Origin: Rivihabitans pingtungensis
GTDB taxonomy: Bacteria > Pseudomonadota > Gammaproteobacteria > Burkholderiales > Aquaspirillaceae
Length of the DNA stretch: 64,000 nucleotides
Assembly: GCF_003201855.1 (NCBI RefSeq)
Contig: NZ_QJKI01000013.1
Span: 1 to 64,000 of the forward strand
Direction of reading: 5' to 3'
The notes beneath the pieces are model-generated. The model was not told where the DNA came from. It made no database searches and worked only from the letters and a program-made list of their open reading frames with translations. Position numbers and translations under genes: made by a program. Positions 34,020 through 46,399 of this stretch are shown one piece after another (position 1 is the stretch's first letter; each line of letters starts with the position of its first letter).

Positions 34020-35372
34020 TCACTTCCCGATACAAAACCGCCCAAAAATCTCGCCCAGCAAATCATCGGCGCTGAATTCGCCAGTGATATCACTCAGCGC
34101 CAGCTGCGCCATGCGCAGGTGGTCGGCAAACAGTTCGCTGTGCGCGTAGTCCAGCTCGGCGGCGTCCAGAAAGGCGCGGGCGCGGCGCAGGGCGTCCAGG
34201 TGGCGTTCGCGGGCCAGAAACACGCCGTCTCCTGCGCCTTGCCAGCCGATTTGCGCCAGCAGCGCGCGGCGCAGCGCGTCCACGCCGTCGCCGCTGCGCG
34301 CGCTCAGCCGCAGCACCCGCTCGCCGTCGTGCTCGCCTTCGCCGGCGGCCTGGCCGCTCAGGTCGATTTTATTGCGCACCACCAGTCGGGGCAGCCGCGC
34401 TGGCAGGCGGGCCAGAATCTCGGCATCGGCGTCGGTCAATCCGGCGCGGTCGTCCAGCAGCACCAAGGCCAGATCGGCGCGCTCCACCGCCGCCCAGGTG
34501 CGGGCGATGCCGTGTTGCTCGACCACATCGTCGGTGTCGCGCAGGCCGGCGGTGTCGATCAGGTGCAGCGGAATGCCGTCGATCAGGATTTGCTCGCGTA
34601 CCGTGTCGCGGGTGGTGCCGGCGATGTCGGTGACGATGGCGATGTCGTCGCCGGCCAGCGCGTTCATCAGGCTGGATTTGCCGACATTGGGCTGGCCGAC
34701 CAGCACCACATGCATGCCTTCACGCAGCAAAGCGCCCTGGCGGGCGCTGGCCAGCACCCCGTCCAGCGTGGCCTGAATGCCGCGCAACTGGCCCTGCGCA
34801 TCTGCCGCCGCCAGGTAATCGACGTCTTCTTCCTCGGGGAAATCCAGCGTGGCTTCGGTGAGCATGCGCAGGTGAATCAGCTGATCGACCAAGGCGTGAA
34901 TGCGCTGGGAGAACTCCCCTTTCAGCGACTTGAGCGCGCTGGCGGCGGCGGTTTCGCTGGCGGCGTCGATCAAATCCGCCACGCTCTCCGCCTGCGCCAA
35001 ATCCAGCTTGTGATTCAAAAACGCCCGCCGGGTAAACTCCCCCGGCTCGGCCAATCGGGCGCCCAGGCTCAGGCAATGGCGCAACAAGCGCTGCATCACC
35101 ACCGGCCCGCCATGGCCTTGCAGCTCGATCACGTCTTCCCCGGTAAACGAATGCGGCGCCGGGAAAAACAGCAATAAACCGTTATCCAGCGGCTGGCCGT
35201 CGGCATCCGGAAAATCCGTGAACACCGCCACACGCGGCTTGGGCGCCTTGCCGCCACTGAGCGCGCGCGCCATCGGCAGCAAATCCTGACCGGACAAACG
35301 AATCACGCCAATCCCGCCGCGACCGGGCGCGGTGGCAATGGCGGCAATGGTGGGCAAACGAACAGCGGACAT
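34020..35372 (-). CDS. mnmE: tRNA modification GTPase MnmE
   Basis: The 450-residue protein has the N-terminal tetrahydrofolate-binding domain ([20 protein letters not shown]), a helical domain, and an inserted G domain. Its P-loop is [14 protein letters not shown] near 222, with DTAGLRDT and NKID. The C-terminus is GRFCIGK, which carries the catalytic-site Cys. With MnmG it installs the carboxymethylaminomethyl group on U34 of certain tRNAs. It sits at the end of the rpmH-rnpA-yidD-yidC-mnmE block, the usual order near the bacterial origin. Confidence 0.97.
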   Translation of the reverse strand: MSAVRLPTIAAIATAPGRGGIGVIRLSGQDLLPMARALSGGKAPKPRVAVFTDFPDADGQPLDNGLLLFFPAPHSFTGEDVIELQGHGGPVVMQRLLRHCLSLGARLAEPGEFTRRAFLNHKLDLAQAESVADLIDAASETAAASALKSLKGEFSQRIHALVDQLIHLRMLTEATLDFPEEEDVDYLAAADAQGQLRGIQATLDGVLASARQGALLREGMHVVLVGQPNVGKSSLMNALAGDDIAIVTDIAGTTRDTVREQILIDGIPLHLIDTAGLRDTDDVVEQHGIARTWAAVERADLALVLLDDRAGLTDADAEILARLPARLPRLVVRNKIDLSGQAAGEGEHDGERVLRLSARSGDGVDALRRALLAQIGWQGAGDGVFLARERHLDALRRARAFLDAAELDYAHSELFADHLRMAQLALSDITGEFSADDLLGEIFGRFCIGK

Positions 35373-35845
35373 GACAAATTCCTGAAAACGGGTGAAGTGG
35401 CGTGGGGTGAGGGTGGCGCCGGGGTGGTGCGGCCTATATGGGATAGCACCGTGTTGCGCGCTTTCAGCACATGGGCCATCTTACCGACCGTTGTGCTTAG
35501 CCGCCGTTGACTCCCGTGTGGCGCGCCGAGCATCGCAGAAAACCGGGGGGCTTTCCGGCCCGCATGTCCGAAGCGACGGCGCAGCCGGCGCAAGTTCGGG
35601 ACGGCCCCGGTTTTCGAGAAGCGCAGGGCACCCGAAGCCGCAGGCGTAGGGCGTGCCACCCGGGTCGCCTTTCTTTCCCCTATTTCTTTGGCGAGACAAA
35701 GAAATAGGGTCGGGTGCGGGGTGAAACCCCGCCCTAATTCAATCCCAGCAAACTAACATCGTAGGCACAGAAACCCCACCCTCCATGCAACAAGCCCGTT
35801 TCCAAAGAAACGGGCTTGCCAGAGACTCACACCACGCAATAACGC
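35373..35845. other. Gene-free mnmE-yidC spacer with dispersed-type hairpins
   Basis: There is no gene in these 473 bases. CCCTATTTCTTTG (35678-35690) and CAAAGAAATAGGG (35697-35709) make a perfect 13-bp hairpin inside a 'gcagggcacccgaagccgcagg ... gggtcgcctttcttt' context. That context resembles a repeat I know to be scattered in many beta- and gammaproteobacterial genomes. A second hairpin, CAAGCCCGTTTC/GAAACGGGCTTG (35791-35818), lies just after yidC and may act as its terminator, although no T run follows. Confidence 0.6.
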
Positions 35846-37507
35846 TTAACCAAGCTTCTTGGCGGCTTCCGCCTGCTCAATGCTGCGGTTGATATACCAC
35901 TGCTGAGCAATCGACAGAATATTGTTCACCAGCCAGTACAACACCAAACCAGCCGGGAAGAAGAAGAACATCACCGAGAAGGCAATCGGCATGATCTTCA
36001 TCATCTTGGCCTGCACCGGATCAGCCGGCGGCGGGTTCAGGAAGGTCTGACCCACCATGGTGATGGCCATCAAGGCCGGCAGCACATAGAACGGATCCGG
36101 GCGGGTCAGGTCATGAATCCAGCCCAGCCACGGCGCCTGACGCAGTTCCACCGACGCCAGCAGCGCCCAGTACAGGCCGATGAATACCGGAATCTGCACC
36201 ACGATGGGCAGGCAGCCGCCCAACGGGTTAACCTTCTCGGTTTTGTACATCTCCATCATGGCCTGCTGGAACTTCATGCGGTCGTCGCCGTATTGCTCCT
36301 TCAGACGCTCCATGCGCGGAGCCAAGGCTTTCATCTTGGCCATCGAGCGATAGCTGGCGGCCGACAGCGGGAAGAACACGGCTTTCACCAGGATGGTCAG
36401 CAGCACAATCGCCCAGCCCCAGTTATTGACCATGGCGTGCAGTTTTTCCAGCAGCCAGTACAGCGGGGTGGCGATGATGGTCACCCAGCCGTAATCCTTG
36501 GTCAGCTCCAGGCCCGGTGCGGTGTCTTTCAGCACATGGGTGATCTGCGGGCCGGCGTACAGCGGCATGTCGATCACATGGGTGGCGCCTGCGGCGATGG
36601 CCGGCAGATCGACCACCGTGCCGGCGGAGTACAGGCCACCCGGTGCGGTTTTCAGCTCGAAGCGACAGTTTTGCGCCGTCACGCACACGCTCTTGCCGTC
36701 ATTGGCTTTCAGAATCCAGGCCGACACGAAGTAATGCTGCAACATGGCCACCCAGCCGTTGTCGGCAGCGTGGGCGTAGTTGGCCTTGTTCTTGTCGATG
36801 TCTTCGAATTTCACCTTCTGGAACTTGTCGGCTTCGGTGTACACCGCCGGGCCGGTAAAGGTGTAGGCCATGCGGCTTTCGCCTTCCGGCGCCTTGCCAT
36901 CACGCAGCAGGCGATAGTAGGCCGAGGCCGCCAGCGGAATGGCGCCGCCGTTGCGGATTTCGTAGCGCACGCGAATCAGGTAGCTGCCACGGGTGAAGGT
37001 GTACACCTTGCTCACCTGCACGCCTTGTGCCGCCGGGGCGGTCAGGCGCACTTCCACGCTGTTCTGGCCGTCGGCCAGGGCGTAGTCGGTTTTTTCGGCG
37101 GCAAATACGCTGCGGTGGGTGGGCAGGGCCGGGTTGCCGGCGCTGATCAGGCCGGTTTGCGCCACATAGGTGCGGCCTTCGCCGGTTTGCAAGAGCTTGA
37201 GCGGCTTGCTCTCGTCTTCGGCGGCGGCGTAGGCGCTCAGCGTCAGGCCGCGCAGGTCGCCGCCGGTGGTGTCGATGGCGGCGTCGAAGAGGTCGGTCTT
37301 GACGTGCACGGTCTGGCCGGCAGCCAGTGCGCCAGCGTCAGCCACCGCAGGCGCAGCGCCTGGGGCCGGGGCCGGTGCAGCGGCGGTTGTCGGGGCATTG
37401 GCGGCAGCGACGGCAGCAGGCTTGGGCGGCGGGGCAAAGAATTCTTGCCACAGCAGCAAAATGCCGAACGACAGCGCAATGAACAGGATTAAACGTTTGG
37501 AATCCAT
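35846..37507 (-). CDS. yidC: Membrane protein insertase YidC
   Basis: The 553-residue protein starts [20 protein letters not shown] (start at 37507), the first membrane anchor. A large periplasmic domain follows (about 60-350), then the conserved insertase core with five C-terminal helices. These include [20 protein letters not shown], then [34 protein letters not shown] and [13 protein letters not shown]. It inserts and folds inner-membrane proteins with or without SecYEG. The usual neighbours yidD, rnpA and rpmH lie upstream. Confidence 0.97.
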   Translation of the reverse strand: MDSKRLILFIALSFGILLLWQEFFAPPPKPAAVAAANAPTTAAAPAPAPGAAPAVADAGALAAGQTVHVKTDLFDAAIDTTGGDLRGLTLSAYAAAEDESKPLKLLQTGEGRTYVAQTGLISAGNPALPTHRSVFAAEKTDYALADGQNSVEVRLTAPAAQGVQVSKVYTFTRGSYLIRVRYEIRNGGAIPLAASAYYRLLRDGKAPEGESRMAYTFTGPAVYTEADKFQKVKFEDIDKNKANYAHAADNGWVAMLQHYFVSAWILKANDGKSVCVTAQNCRFELKTAPGGLYSAGTVVDLPAIAAGATHVIDMPLYAGPQITHVLKDTAPGLELTKDYGWVTIIATPLYWLLEKLHAMVNNWGWAIVLLTILVKAVFFPLSAASYRSMAKMKALAPRMERLKEQYGDDRMKFQQAMMEMYKTEKVNPLGGCLPIVVQIPVFIGLYWALLASVELRQAPWLGWIHDLTRPDPFYVLPALMAITMVGQTFLNPPPADPVQAKMMKIMPIAFSVMFFFFPAGLVLYWLVNNILSIAQQWYINRSIEQAEAAKKLG

Positions 37508-37532
37508 CTGTAAAGGCAACCGTTGCGAGGGG

Positions 37533-37742
37533 TTAGGGAACCGGGTCGTAGCCGCTTTTACCCCAGGGGTGGCAGCGGCCAATGCGGCGCAGCGCCAGCC
37601 AGCCGCCCTTGAACGCGCCATGGCGCTGGATGGCTTCCACGGCATAGGCCGAGCAACTCGGATGAAACCGGCAGCTGGGCGGTCGCCATGAGCTGATGGC
37701 TAACTGGTAGAAGCGGACGAGGGCGATGAGGATGCGCGACAT
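37533..37742 (-). CDS. yidD: Membrane protein insertion efficiency factor YidD
   Basis: This 69-residue protein has the family signature [20 protein letters not shown], then [12 protein letters not shown] and [17 protein letters not shown]. It is a small, Cys-containing, membrane-associated accessory factor of YidC. Its start lies inside the 3' end of rnpA (43-base overlap), a common arrangement, and the stop is 25 bases from the yidC start. Confidence 0.95.
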   Translation of the reverse strand: MSRILIALVRFYQLAISSWRPPSCRFHPSCSAYAVEAIQRHGAFKGGWLALRRIGRCHPWGKSGYDPVP

Positions 37743-38080
37743 CGCGCCAGTTTAGCAAATAATCCGGCCAATGCCTTGCGTGCTTCATGACCTTGCGCGC
37801 GATCAAAGCGTTCGCGCGCGCGCACGACAAAATCCACGCCGTCCAGCGCCGGCTGTTGCAGGCGGAACACTTCGCGGATGGTGCGCTTGATATAGTTGCG
37901 CGCCACGGCGCGCTTGGCGGTGCGTTTGCCCACCACCAGCCCAAGCCGGGCCGGCAGACCGCCATTGGGCCGGGCGTACACCTGAAACCAGCGTTGGCTG
38001 CGGCTGTTGCGCAAACGAAAAACGGATGAAAAATCATCCGTTTTCAACAGTCGCTGCGCCCGGCAGAAGCGATAGGCCAA
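37700..38080 (-). CDS. rnpA: Ribonuclease P protein component
   Basis: The 126-residue basic protein reads [20 protein letters not shown] at the N-terminus and has the RNase P signature [18 protein letters not shown]. It supports the RNA subunit in maturing tRNA 5' ends. There is no ATG or GTG at the proper place; the best start is TTG at 38080, five bases after the rpmH stop. The last ~20 residues are low-complexity Ser-rich because the frame continues into yidD. Translation is probably coupled to rpmH. Confidence 0.92.
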   Translation of the reverse strand: MAYRFCRAQRLLKTDDFSSVFRLRNSRSQRWFQVYARPNGGLPARLGLVVGKRTAKRAVARNYIKRTIREVFRLQQPALDGVDFVVRARERFDRAQGHEARKALAGLFAKLARCRASSSPSSASTS

Positions 38081-38085
38081 GGCGA

Positions 38086-38220
38086 TTACAGGCCGAGGCG
38101 GGCGCGACCCTTGGCGCGACGGGCGCGAATCACGGCGCGGCCGCCACGGGTTTTCATGCGAACGAGGAAACCGTGAGTGCGCTTGCGACGCACGACGGAA
38201 GGCTGGTAGGTGCGCTTCAT
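38086..38220 (-). CDS. rpmH: 50S ribosomal protein L34
   Basis: This 44-residue gene reads [20 protein letters not shown], then [22 protein letters not shown], the canonical L34 sequence. It is the first gene of the rpmH-rnpA-yidD-yidC-mnmE series and is divergent from dnaA. A strong promoter lies 41-69 bases upstream, and AGGAG precedes the start. Confidence 0.98.
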   Translation of the reverse strand: MKRTYQPSVVRRKRTHGFLVRMKTRGGRAVIRARRAKGRARLGL

Positions 38221-38556
38221 GAGCTTGATCCCTATGAAAAATCAGGAGAATAAACGCCAGATTAGACCGTCTTGGATCAGCTTTGTCAACTGAATGTTGC
38301 AATTGGCCCTGTGTGGGCTGTGGATAACTGCGCGGCAAACAGGTAGAATGGGGATACTGCTGATTTTGTTCTGCTTCCTTGTTGTGGCCCGGTTTGGCCT
38401 GACGGCGGCAGACATCCGGCCGGCGCGCCAGGCGCGCCAGAACCCGATGTGGCGCACCTGACAACAGGCCGCGCCGGATTGCGGGCGCGCCCGCCCCGCC
38501 TGCTCTCCCGCCGTTGGCCATCGTGCCCGGCGGGTTTGTCATTCTTAGATGAATCA
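38221..38556. promoter_or_regulatory. rpmH-dnaA intergenic region, candidate origin or dnaA control region
   Basis: It holds a perfect DnaA box in the TGTGGATAA orientation (38319-38327). A plausible dnaA -10, TAGAAT (38344-38349), lies about 17 bases further, so DnaA binding would overlap the -35 and allow autorepression. Only one canonical box was found and there is no obvious AT-rich unwinding tract, so placing oriC here is uncertain. Confidence 0.5.
38261..38289 (-). promoter_or_regulatory. rpmH promoter
   Basis: On the minus strand TTGACA (38289-38284), exactly 17 bases of spacer, and TCTAAT (38266-38261). This is a near-consensus sigma-70 promoter, as expected for a ribosomal protein operon. 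Confidence 0.82.
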
Positions 38557-39960
38557 ATGACCGATCTGCACACATTCTGGCCGACCTGCCTCGAACGACT
38601 GGAGGCGGAACTGTCGGCACAACAGTTCACCACCTGGATCAAGCCGCTGCGCTGCGAACCGGGGGCGGAGGGCTGGGTGCTCTTGGCGCCCAACCGCTTT
38701 GTGCTGCAATTCATCAAGGATCGCTTTCTGGCGCGCATCGAGGCGCTGGCCAGCGAGGTGCTGGGCGAGCCGGCCCTGCTGGAGCTCAAAATCGGCGCGC
38801 CGGTGAAGGTCGAGCCGCCAGTGATGACGTCTTCTTCCGCCAGCCCCAGCGCCTCCGCTGGCGCCCAGCCGCCGTCTTCGCCCACCTCGCCATCGGCGCG
38901 CCCGGCGGCCGTGCAGGCGATTGGCGGCGGCCATGAGAGCACCCGGCTGAATCCGTCGTTCACCTTTGAAAGCCTGGTGACCGGCAAGGGCAACCAGCTG
39001 GCGCGCGCTGCCGCCATGCAGATTGCCGACAACCCCGGCGACCCGGCGTATAACCCGCTGTTTGTCTATGGCGGTGTGGGTTTGGGTAAAACGCACTTGG
39101 TGCAGGCGATTGGCAACCATGTGTTCCAGAAAAACCCCAAGGCGCGCATCCGCTACATCCACGCCGAGCGCTATGTGGCCGACATCATGCGCGCCTATCA
39201 GCACAAGGCGTTTGACGAATTCAAGCGCTATTACCACAGCCTGGATTTGCTGCTGATCGACGATATCCAGTTTTTTGCGGGCAAGAACCGCACCATGGAA
39301 GAATTCTTCTATGCCTTTAATGCGCTGATCGAGGGCGGCAAGCAGGTGATCATGACCTGCGACACCTTCCCCAAGCAGATCGAAGGCATGGACGAGCGGC
39401 TGATTTCGCGCTTTTCCTGGGGGCTGACGGTAGAAATCCAGCCGCCCGAGCTGGAAATGCGCGTGGCCATCCTGATGAAAAAAGCCGAGGCGGACAACCT
39501 CAAGCTGGACAATAACGTGGCGTTTTTCATCGCCCAGAACGTGCGCTCGAATGTGCGCGAGCTGGAAGGCGCGCTCAAGCGCGTGGTGGCGTATTCGCGC
39601 TTCACCAACCAGGCTATCGAGCTTGAGCTGGTGAAAGAAGCGCTGAAAGACATCCTGGCCGCCGGCAACCGGGTGATTTCCATCGAAACCATCCAGAAAA
39701 CCGTGGCCGAGTATTACAAAATCAAGCTGGCCGATATGCACAGCAAAAAGCGCAGCCGCGACATCGCCCGGCCGCGCCAGATCGCCATGGCGCTGGCCAA
39801 AGAGCTCACCCAGCTGTCGCTGCCCAATATTGGCGACGCCTTTGGCGGCCGCGACCACACCACCGTGCTGCACGCCTGCAAGACCATTGCCGAAATGCGC
39901 ACCACCGATACGGTGATTGAACGCGATTACAATGCCCTGCTGCAAATGCTGAAAAACTAG
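38557..39960 (+). CDS. dnaA: Chromosomal replication initiator DnaA
   Basis: The 467-residue protein starts MTDLHTFWPTCLERLEAELS (38557; the frame is open upstream but unrelated). Domain I is followed by a Ser/Pro/Ala-rich linker (about 90-125). The AAA+ domain has Walker A GGVGLGKTHL and Walker B LLLIDDIQF. Domain IV has the DnaA signature RPRQIAMALAKELT, then GDAFGGRDHTTVLHA. It binds DnaA boxes and opens the origin. dnaN follows after 69 bases. Confidence 0.98.
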   Translation: MTDLHTFWPTCLERLEAELSAQQFTTWIKPLRCEPGAEGWVLLAPNRFVLQFIKDRFLARIEALASEVLGEPALLELKIGAPVKVEPPVMTSSSASPSASAGAQPPSSPTSPSARPAAVQAIGGGHESTRLNPSFTFESLVTGKGNQLARAAAMQIADNPGDPAYNPLFVYGGVGLGKTHLVQAIGNHVFQKNPKARIRYIHAERYVADIMRAYQHKAFDEFKRYYHSLDLLLIDDIQFFAGKNRTMEEFFYAFNALIEGGKQVIMTCDTFPKQIEGMDERLISRFSWGLTVEIQPPELEMRVAILMKKAEADNLKLDNNVAFFIAQNVRSNVRELEGALKRVVAYSRFTNQAIELELVKEALKDILAAGNRVISIETIQKTVAEYYKIKLADMHSKKRSRDIARPRQIAMALAKELTQLSLPNIGDAFGGRDHTTVLHACKTIAEMRTTDTVIERDYNALLQMLKN

Positions 39961-40029
39961 CCGCACACGGACTGATACAAAAACATGAACCCTGGGGCGC
40001 CGCCCCTCACGATTCCGGGAGATCCCGCC

Positions 40030-41136
40030 ATGCACATCCTGCAAGCTGAACGCGATGCGCTGCTCAAGCCGCTGAATGCGGTGACCGGCATTGTCGAGCG
40101 CCGCCACACCCTGCCGATTCTGGCCAACGTGCTGATTGAAAAGCGCGGCAACGCGCTGTCCTTTTTGGCCACCGACCTGGAAATCCAGATCACCACCGCC
40201 AGCCAGGGCGAAGTGGCCGGCGAAGATTTTCGGTTGACCACCTCCGCCAAAAAACTCCAGGACATCCTGCGCGCGCTGCCCGACGGCGCCACGGTGACGC
40301 TGGACCAACAAGACGCCAAGCTCACCCTGAAAGCCGGCAAGAGCCGCTTTAATCTGCAAACCCTGCCGGCCGAGGATTTTCCGCTGCTATCGGTGGGCGC
40401 CGAGCCGCTGTCCAAGCTGACCGTGCCGCAAAAGGCGCTGAAAGCGCTGCTGGCCAAGGTGCAATACGCCATGGCCGTGCAGGACATTCGTTATTATCTT
40501 AATGGCATGCTGTTTATCGCCGAAGGCAATCAGCTCAAGCTGGTGGCCACCGACGGCCACCGCCTGGCCTTTGCCTGCATGACGCTGGATGCCGAAGTGG
40601 CGCGCGCCGAGGCCATTTTGCCGCGCAAGACCATTGTCGAGCTGGCCAAGCTGCTGGCCGACAGCGACGACACCGTCTGCATCGAGCTATTGCCCAATCA
40701 GGCGCGCTTTGCCTTTGGTCAGTCGGTGATTGTCAGCAAGGTGGTGGACGGCAAATTCCCCGACTACAACCGGGTGATTCCGCTGGATAACGACAAGATT
40801 TTTGTCATCAACCGTCAGCCGCTGTTGCAGGCGCTGCAACGCGCGGCGATTCTGGCCAATGAGAAATTCCGTGGCGTGCGCCTGACCCTGGCGGCGGGCA
40901 GCCTGTCGATCCAGTGCACCAACAGCGAACAGGAAGAAGCCGAAGAAGAGCTGGAAATCGCCTACCAGGGCGCGCCGCTGGAAATCGGCTTTAACATCAA
41001 CTACCTGACCGATGTGCTGACCAATCTGCAAGTTGAGCAACTGCAACTGGCGTTTGGCGACGCCAACCGCAGCGCGCTGTTCACCCTGCCCGAGCAGGCG
41101 GATTTCAAGTACATCGTGATGCCGATGCGCATCTGA
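40030..41136 (+). CDS. dnaN: DNA polymerase III beta sliding clamp
   Basis: The 368-residue protein starts MHILQAERDALLKPLNAVTG, with GGGAG before the ATG, and ends FKYIVMPMRI, the usual clamp C-terminus. It shows three tandem clamp folds (RRHTLPILANVLIE in the first, YYLNGMLFI in the second, KFRGVRLTLA in the third). It tethers polymerase to DNA as a dimeric ring. It lies between dnaA and gyrB; recF, often found here, is absent, as in Neisseriales. Confidence 0.98.
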   Translation: MHILQAERDALLKPLNAVTGIVERRHTLPILANVLIEKRGNALSFLATDLEIQITTASQGEVAGEDFRLTTSAKKLQDILRALPDGATVTLDQQDAKLTLKAGKSRFNLQTLPAEDFPLLSVGAEPLSKLTVPQKALKALLAKVQYAMAVQDIRYYLNGMLFIAEGNQLKLVATDGHRLAFACMTLDAEVARAEAILPRKTIVELAKLLADSDDTVCIELLPNQARFAFGQSVIVSKVVDGKFPDYNRVIPLDNDKIFVINRQPLLQALQRAAILANEKFRGVRLTLAAGSLSIQCTNSEQEEAEEELEIAYQGAPLEIGFNINYLTDVLTNLQVEQLQLAFGDANRSALFTLPEQADFKYIVMPMRI

Positions 41137-41170
41137 GCCACCCCGGCCCGCCGGAGCCGCTCCGGCTTGA

Positions 41171-43618
<2,448 letters not shown>

Positions 43619-43663
43619 GGGGTGTCGGTTGACACGGTTAGTGAAACTCTTGCCAAGATAATG

Positions 43664-43689
43664 AAAAAAGCTCCTGAGGGAGCTTTTTT
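43664..43689 (+). terminator. Rho-independent terminator after gyrB
   Basis: AAAAAAGCTCC pairs with GGGAGCTTTTTT around a TGA-containing loop, 46 bases beyond the gyrB stop. Confidence 0.9.
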
Positions 43690-43874
43690 CATGGACATCT
43701 CGCAGCAGAGACGTTTGGATTTCGGCGTGAGCGGACGCCCAGTTGACGGAACATGAACGGCCGGGTTCGGACAATTAGTCAATTGCCTTCACATGCCCAT
43801 CTGCACGATATCTCACAATAAAAAAATCAGCTAAACTGGCCAAAATGAAAATTTTCTGGGCCGCGTGAAAAAAA

Positions 43875-45362
43875 ATGAGACTCCTTGGATACGGATGGCT
43901 ACGGGAAACCCTTGCGCTCCCGACGTTGCCGGTTTCTCCAGTGTCCATGGTTGGCGCAACTACCAGGGTCACCGAGGTGGGCGATAAGCGGCTGATACCG
44001 GCCTCAGTCGCCGCTGAGCTTCACTCCGTTCTCGACCATATCCTGTTTGCCCTGAAACACGAGGGCGCCAATCTTGGTGTGCTGTCGCACGCATTGCGCC
44101 ATGTGCCCGCTGCCGAGCTGGACGCAAAAATGCGCGCCATGCCCAACAGCCGTTTTGTGCGGGTTGCTTGCTATCTTTGGGAGCACTATACCCAGGCGCG
44201 CCTGTCGGACCCGCCTAAAATAACCGGCCCCTACGTCGATGTGTTTGACCCCAGGCTGTATTTCACCGGCGACGAGGTCAAGGACGCACGCTGGCGAGTC
44301 AGGTTCAATGGGGTGGGGTCTTTGGCGTATTGCGTCACCATTCGGCGCACTCCGGCCATTCTGGCGTTGCAAGAAGTCGATATTTTTGCCCAGATGGAAG
44401 CATTTATCGCGGAAGTTGGCCAAGGCATGCTCGACCGTGCGCTGGCATGGGCCTATCTCAGCGAAACGGAAAGCTCCTTCGAAATCGAGCGGGAAACGCC
44501 AAATGCTGCCAAGGCCGAGCGCTTTGTCCAACTGCTGCATCATGCGCACGATGGCCGTGAACTGAGTGAAGCCTACTGGGTTGAGCTGCAGCAAAGTGTC
44601 ATGAGCAATCCGTTCGATCAAGCCGTATCCTACCGCACAGAACAGAACTGGCTGCGAAACTCTATGCGTGGCCCGCTCGGGGTGACTTATGTTCCGCCCG
44701 GCCCTGAGCACGTCGATGATCTGATGGAGGCATTCAACCAGTTCTGTAACCATCCGCCAAAGCAGCTGGACCCGCTATTGGTGGCCAGCATTGCCTCGTT
44801 TGGCTTCGTATTCATTCATCCTTTCATGGATGGAAATGGCCGGCTTTCCCGCTTTTTGTTCCATCACGCCTTGTGCCGATCCGGGCGCTTGGCCAAGGGG
44901 TTTCTGTTGCCGGTGTCGATGGCCATTAAACGGCACGAGATGGACTATCTGGCCGCCTTGCAGACCTTCTCCAAACCCGCACGCAATCTTTGGCAGGTTC
45001 GGCAGACGGGTGACAATGACTTCAGTTTTCAAACCCAAACCAATGCTGACCTTTATCGCTATTGGGATGCCACTCCGATTGTCGAGTTTGGGCTGCGCAT
45101 GGCGAAGGAAGCGCTGGAGCATGACCTGCAAAAAGAAACCCGATTTTTGGCCTGTTACGACCGTGTCTTTGGGATGGTGAATGACCAGTTCGACATCCGT
45201 GCCACCATTCTGCCTACCCTGATTAATGGCTGCTATCAGCAGCAAGGCCGCTTATCAAAGGGGTTGCGCAAGAAATATGAGCACTTGGTTCAGCCAGAGG
45301 CATATGACTGGATTGAGTCGTGTGTCAAAGACGTCTTCTTTAGCGAAGATGGTGAAGTGTAA
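43875..45362 (+). CDS. Fic-domain protein (probable AMP transferase)
   Basis: The 495-residue protein carries the Fic core HPFMDGNGRLSR (about residues 315-326), with the catalytic His and the nucleotide-binding DGNGR. The N-terminal part (GYGWLRETLALPTLPVSP) is typical of the longer Fic proteins. An upstream SSFEIERE stretch sits where class II Fic proteins carry the S/T-x3-E-G/N inhibitory helix; the Glu is present but followed by Arg. The C-terminal 120 residues look helical and may bind DNA or a target. Fic enzymes usually AMPylate Ser/Thr/Tyr hydroxyls. Its target is unknown, though GyrB is a known target of some Fic toxins. There is no Shine-Dalgarno, only an A run before the ATG. Confidence 0.88.
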   Translation: MRLLGYGWLRETLALPTLPVSPVSMVGATTRVTEVGDKRLIPASVAAELHSVLDHILFALKHEGANLGVLSHALRHVPAAELDAKMRAMPNSRFVRVACYLWEHYTQARLSDPPKITGPYVDVFDPRLYFTGDEVKDARWRVRFNGVGSLAYCVTIRRTPAILALQEVDIFAQMEAFIAEVGQGMLDRALAWAYLSETESSFEIERETPNAAKAERFVQLLHHAHDGRELSEAYWVELQQSVMSNPFDQAVSYRTEQNWLRNSMRGPLGVTYVPPGPEHVDDLMEAFNQFCNHPPKQLDPLLVASIASFGFVFIHPFMDGNGRLSRFLFHHALCRSGRLAKGFLLPVSMAIKRHEMDYLAALQTFSKPARNLWQVRQTGDNDFSFQTQTNADLYRYWDATPIVEFGLRMAKEALEHDLQKETRFLACYDRVFGMVNDQFDIRATILPTLINGCYQQQGRLSKGLRKKYEHLVQPEAYDWIESCVKDVFFSEDGEV

Positions 45363-45434
45363 TGCCAGATATTGGTTAGCTACTGCCCCCCAAAACAAAC
45401 CGCCACGGCCCCTATCACCACGCAAACACCCAGC

Positions 45435-45460
45435 CTGAGCGGATACCCCCATCCGCTCAG
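45435..45460 (-). terminator. Hairpin between convergent fic and exporter genes
   Basis: CTGAGCGGAT-ACCCCC-ATCCGCTCAG is a perfect 10-bp stem. It lies between the 3' ends of two convergent genes, so a terminator role is likely, but there is no proper T run on either side. Confidence 0.4.
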
Positions 45461-45497
45461 CCGAAAACACCTCCCCCGCGCCACCTCCCAAGCGGGC

Positions 45498-46346
45498 TTA
45501 CCGCCGCCGCAACCCCTTCCAATCCACCGTCCCCGCCAACGCGCCGCCGACAATCAGCGCAATCGCCGCGCCAGTGGTCGGGCCGAGTTGGCCGCGGCCG
45601 CTGGCTACCAGCAGCAGGGTGGACAACAGCGGGGTGAGGTAGCTCAGCGCGCCGATCTGGCGGGGGTCGCCCAGTTTCAGCGCTTTGTCCCACAGAAAGA
45701 AGGCCAGGCCCATCGGGCCGGCGCCGAGCAGCAGCAGGGTCAGCCATTGGCTGGCGCTGGGGTGCACGGCGGGTTCCATCAGTGCGTGGCAGGCCAGCGA
45801 CAGCGCGCCGGATAGCAGGCAAAAGCCGCCGATGGCGGCGGTGGGAAAAGCCGGCACGCGTTTGGTCAGCAGCGAGTAGCCGGCCCACAACAGCGCGGCC
45901 AGCGCGGCGCAGCCGTAGCCGGGCAGGGCGGTGAGGTCGATGCTGAGCTTGCCGCCAGTGACCACCAGCGCGGCGCCGACAAAGCCGGCCAGCGCGCCCA
46001 GGATGTGGCGGGTGTTCAGGTGATAACCCGGCAGCAGCACCGGCGAGAGCAGCACGATCAGCAGCGGCCACAGGTAGTTCAGCAGATTGGCTTCCACCGC
46101 TGGGGCCAGACGAAAGGCGACAAACAAAAAGAAATGGTAGCCAAACAGCCCCACCACGCCCAGCAGCAGGGTGGCGGGCGGCACGCGCCATTGTCGCCAG
46201 TGGCGGATGGCGCACAGGCTGCCCACCATCAGGCTGACGCCGACGGTGAAAAACGGCGGCAGCGCGGCCACCGAGGCGCCGAGGGTGGCCAGCGAGGCCC
46301 ACAGCACGATGGCGGCCAGGGCGTAGAACAGCGGATGTTGACGCAT
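45498..46346 (-). CDS. EamA/DMT-family transporter
   Basis: The 282-residue membrane protein has about ten hydrophobic helices in two EamA repeats (residues 5-130 and 140-275), with typical NLLNYLWPLLIVLLSPVLL and LLLLGAGPMGLAFFLWDKAL segments. The start at 46346 (MRQHPLFYALAAIVLWASLA) is chosen because the first helix follows immediately. Overall it resembles YddG-type aromatic amino-acid exporters, but the substrate cannot be fixed. It lies 53 bases downstream of the bestrophin gene and may share its transcript. Confidence 0.85.
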   Translation of the reverse strand: MRQHPLFYALAAIVLWASLATLGASVAALPPFFTVGVSLMVGSLCAIRHWRQWRVPPATLLLGVVGLFGYHFFLFVAFRLAPAVEANLLNYLWPLLIVLLSPVLLPGYHLNTRHILGALAGFVGAALVVTGGKLSIDLTALPGYGCAALAALLWAGYSLLTKRVPAFPTAAIGGFCLLSGALSLACHALMEPAVHPSASQWLTLLLLGAGPMGLAFFLWDKALKLGDPRQIGALSYLTPLLSTLLLVASGRGQLGPTTGAAIALIVGGALAGTVDWKGLRRR

Positions 46347-46399
46347 GGGACACAAACCGTTGGATAAAACATCCGACCGTACCAGATTGGCCGGCAAGA

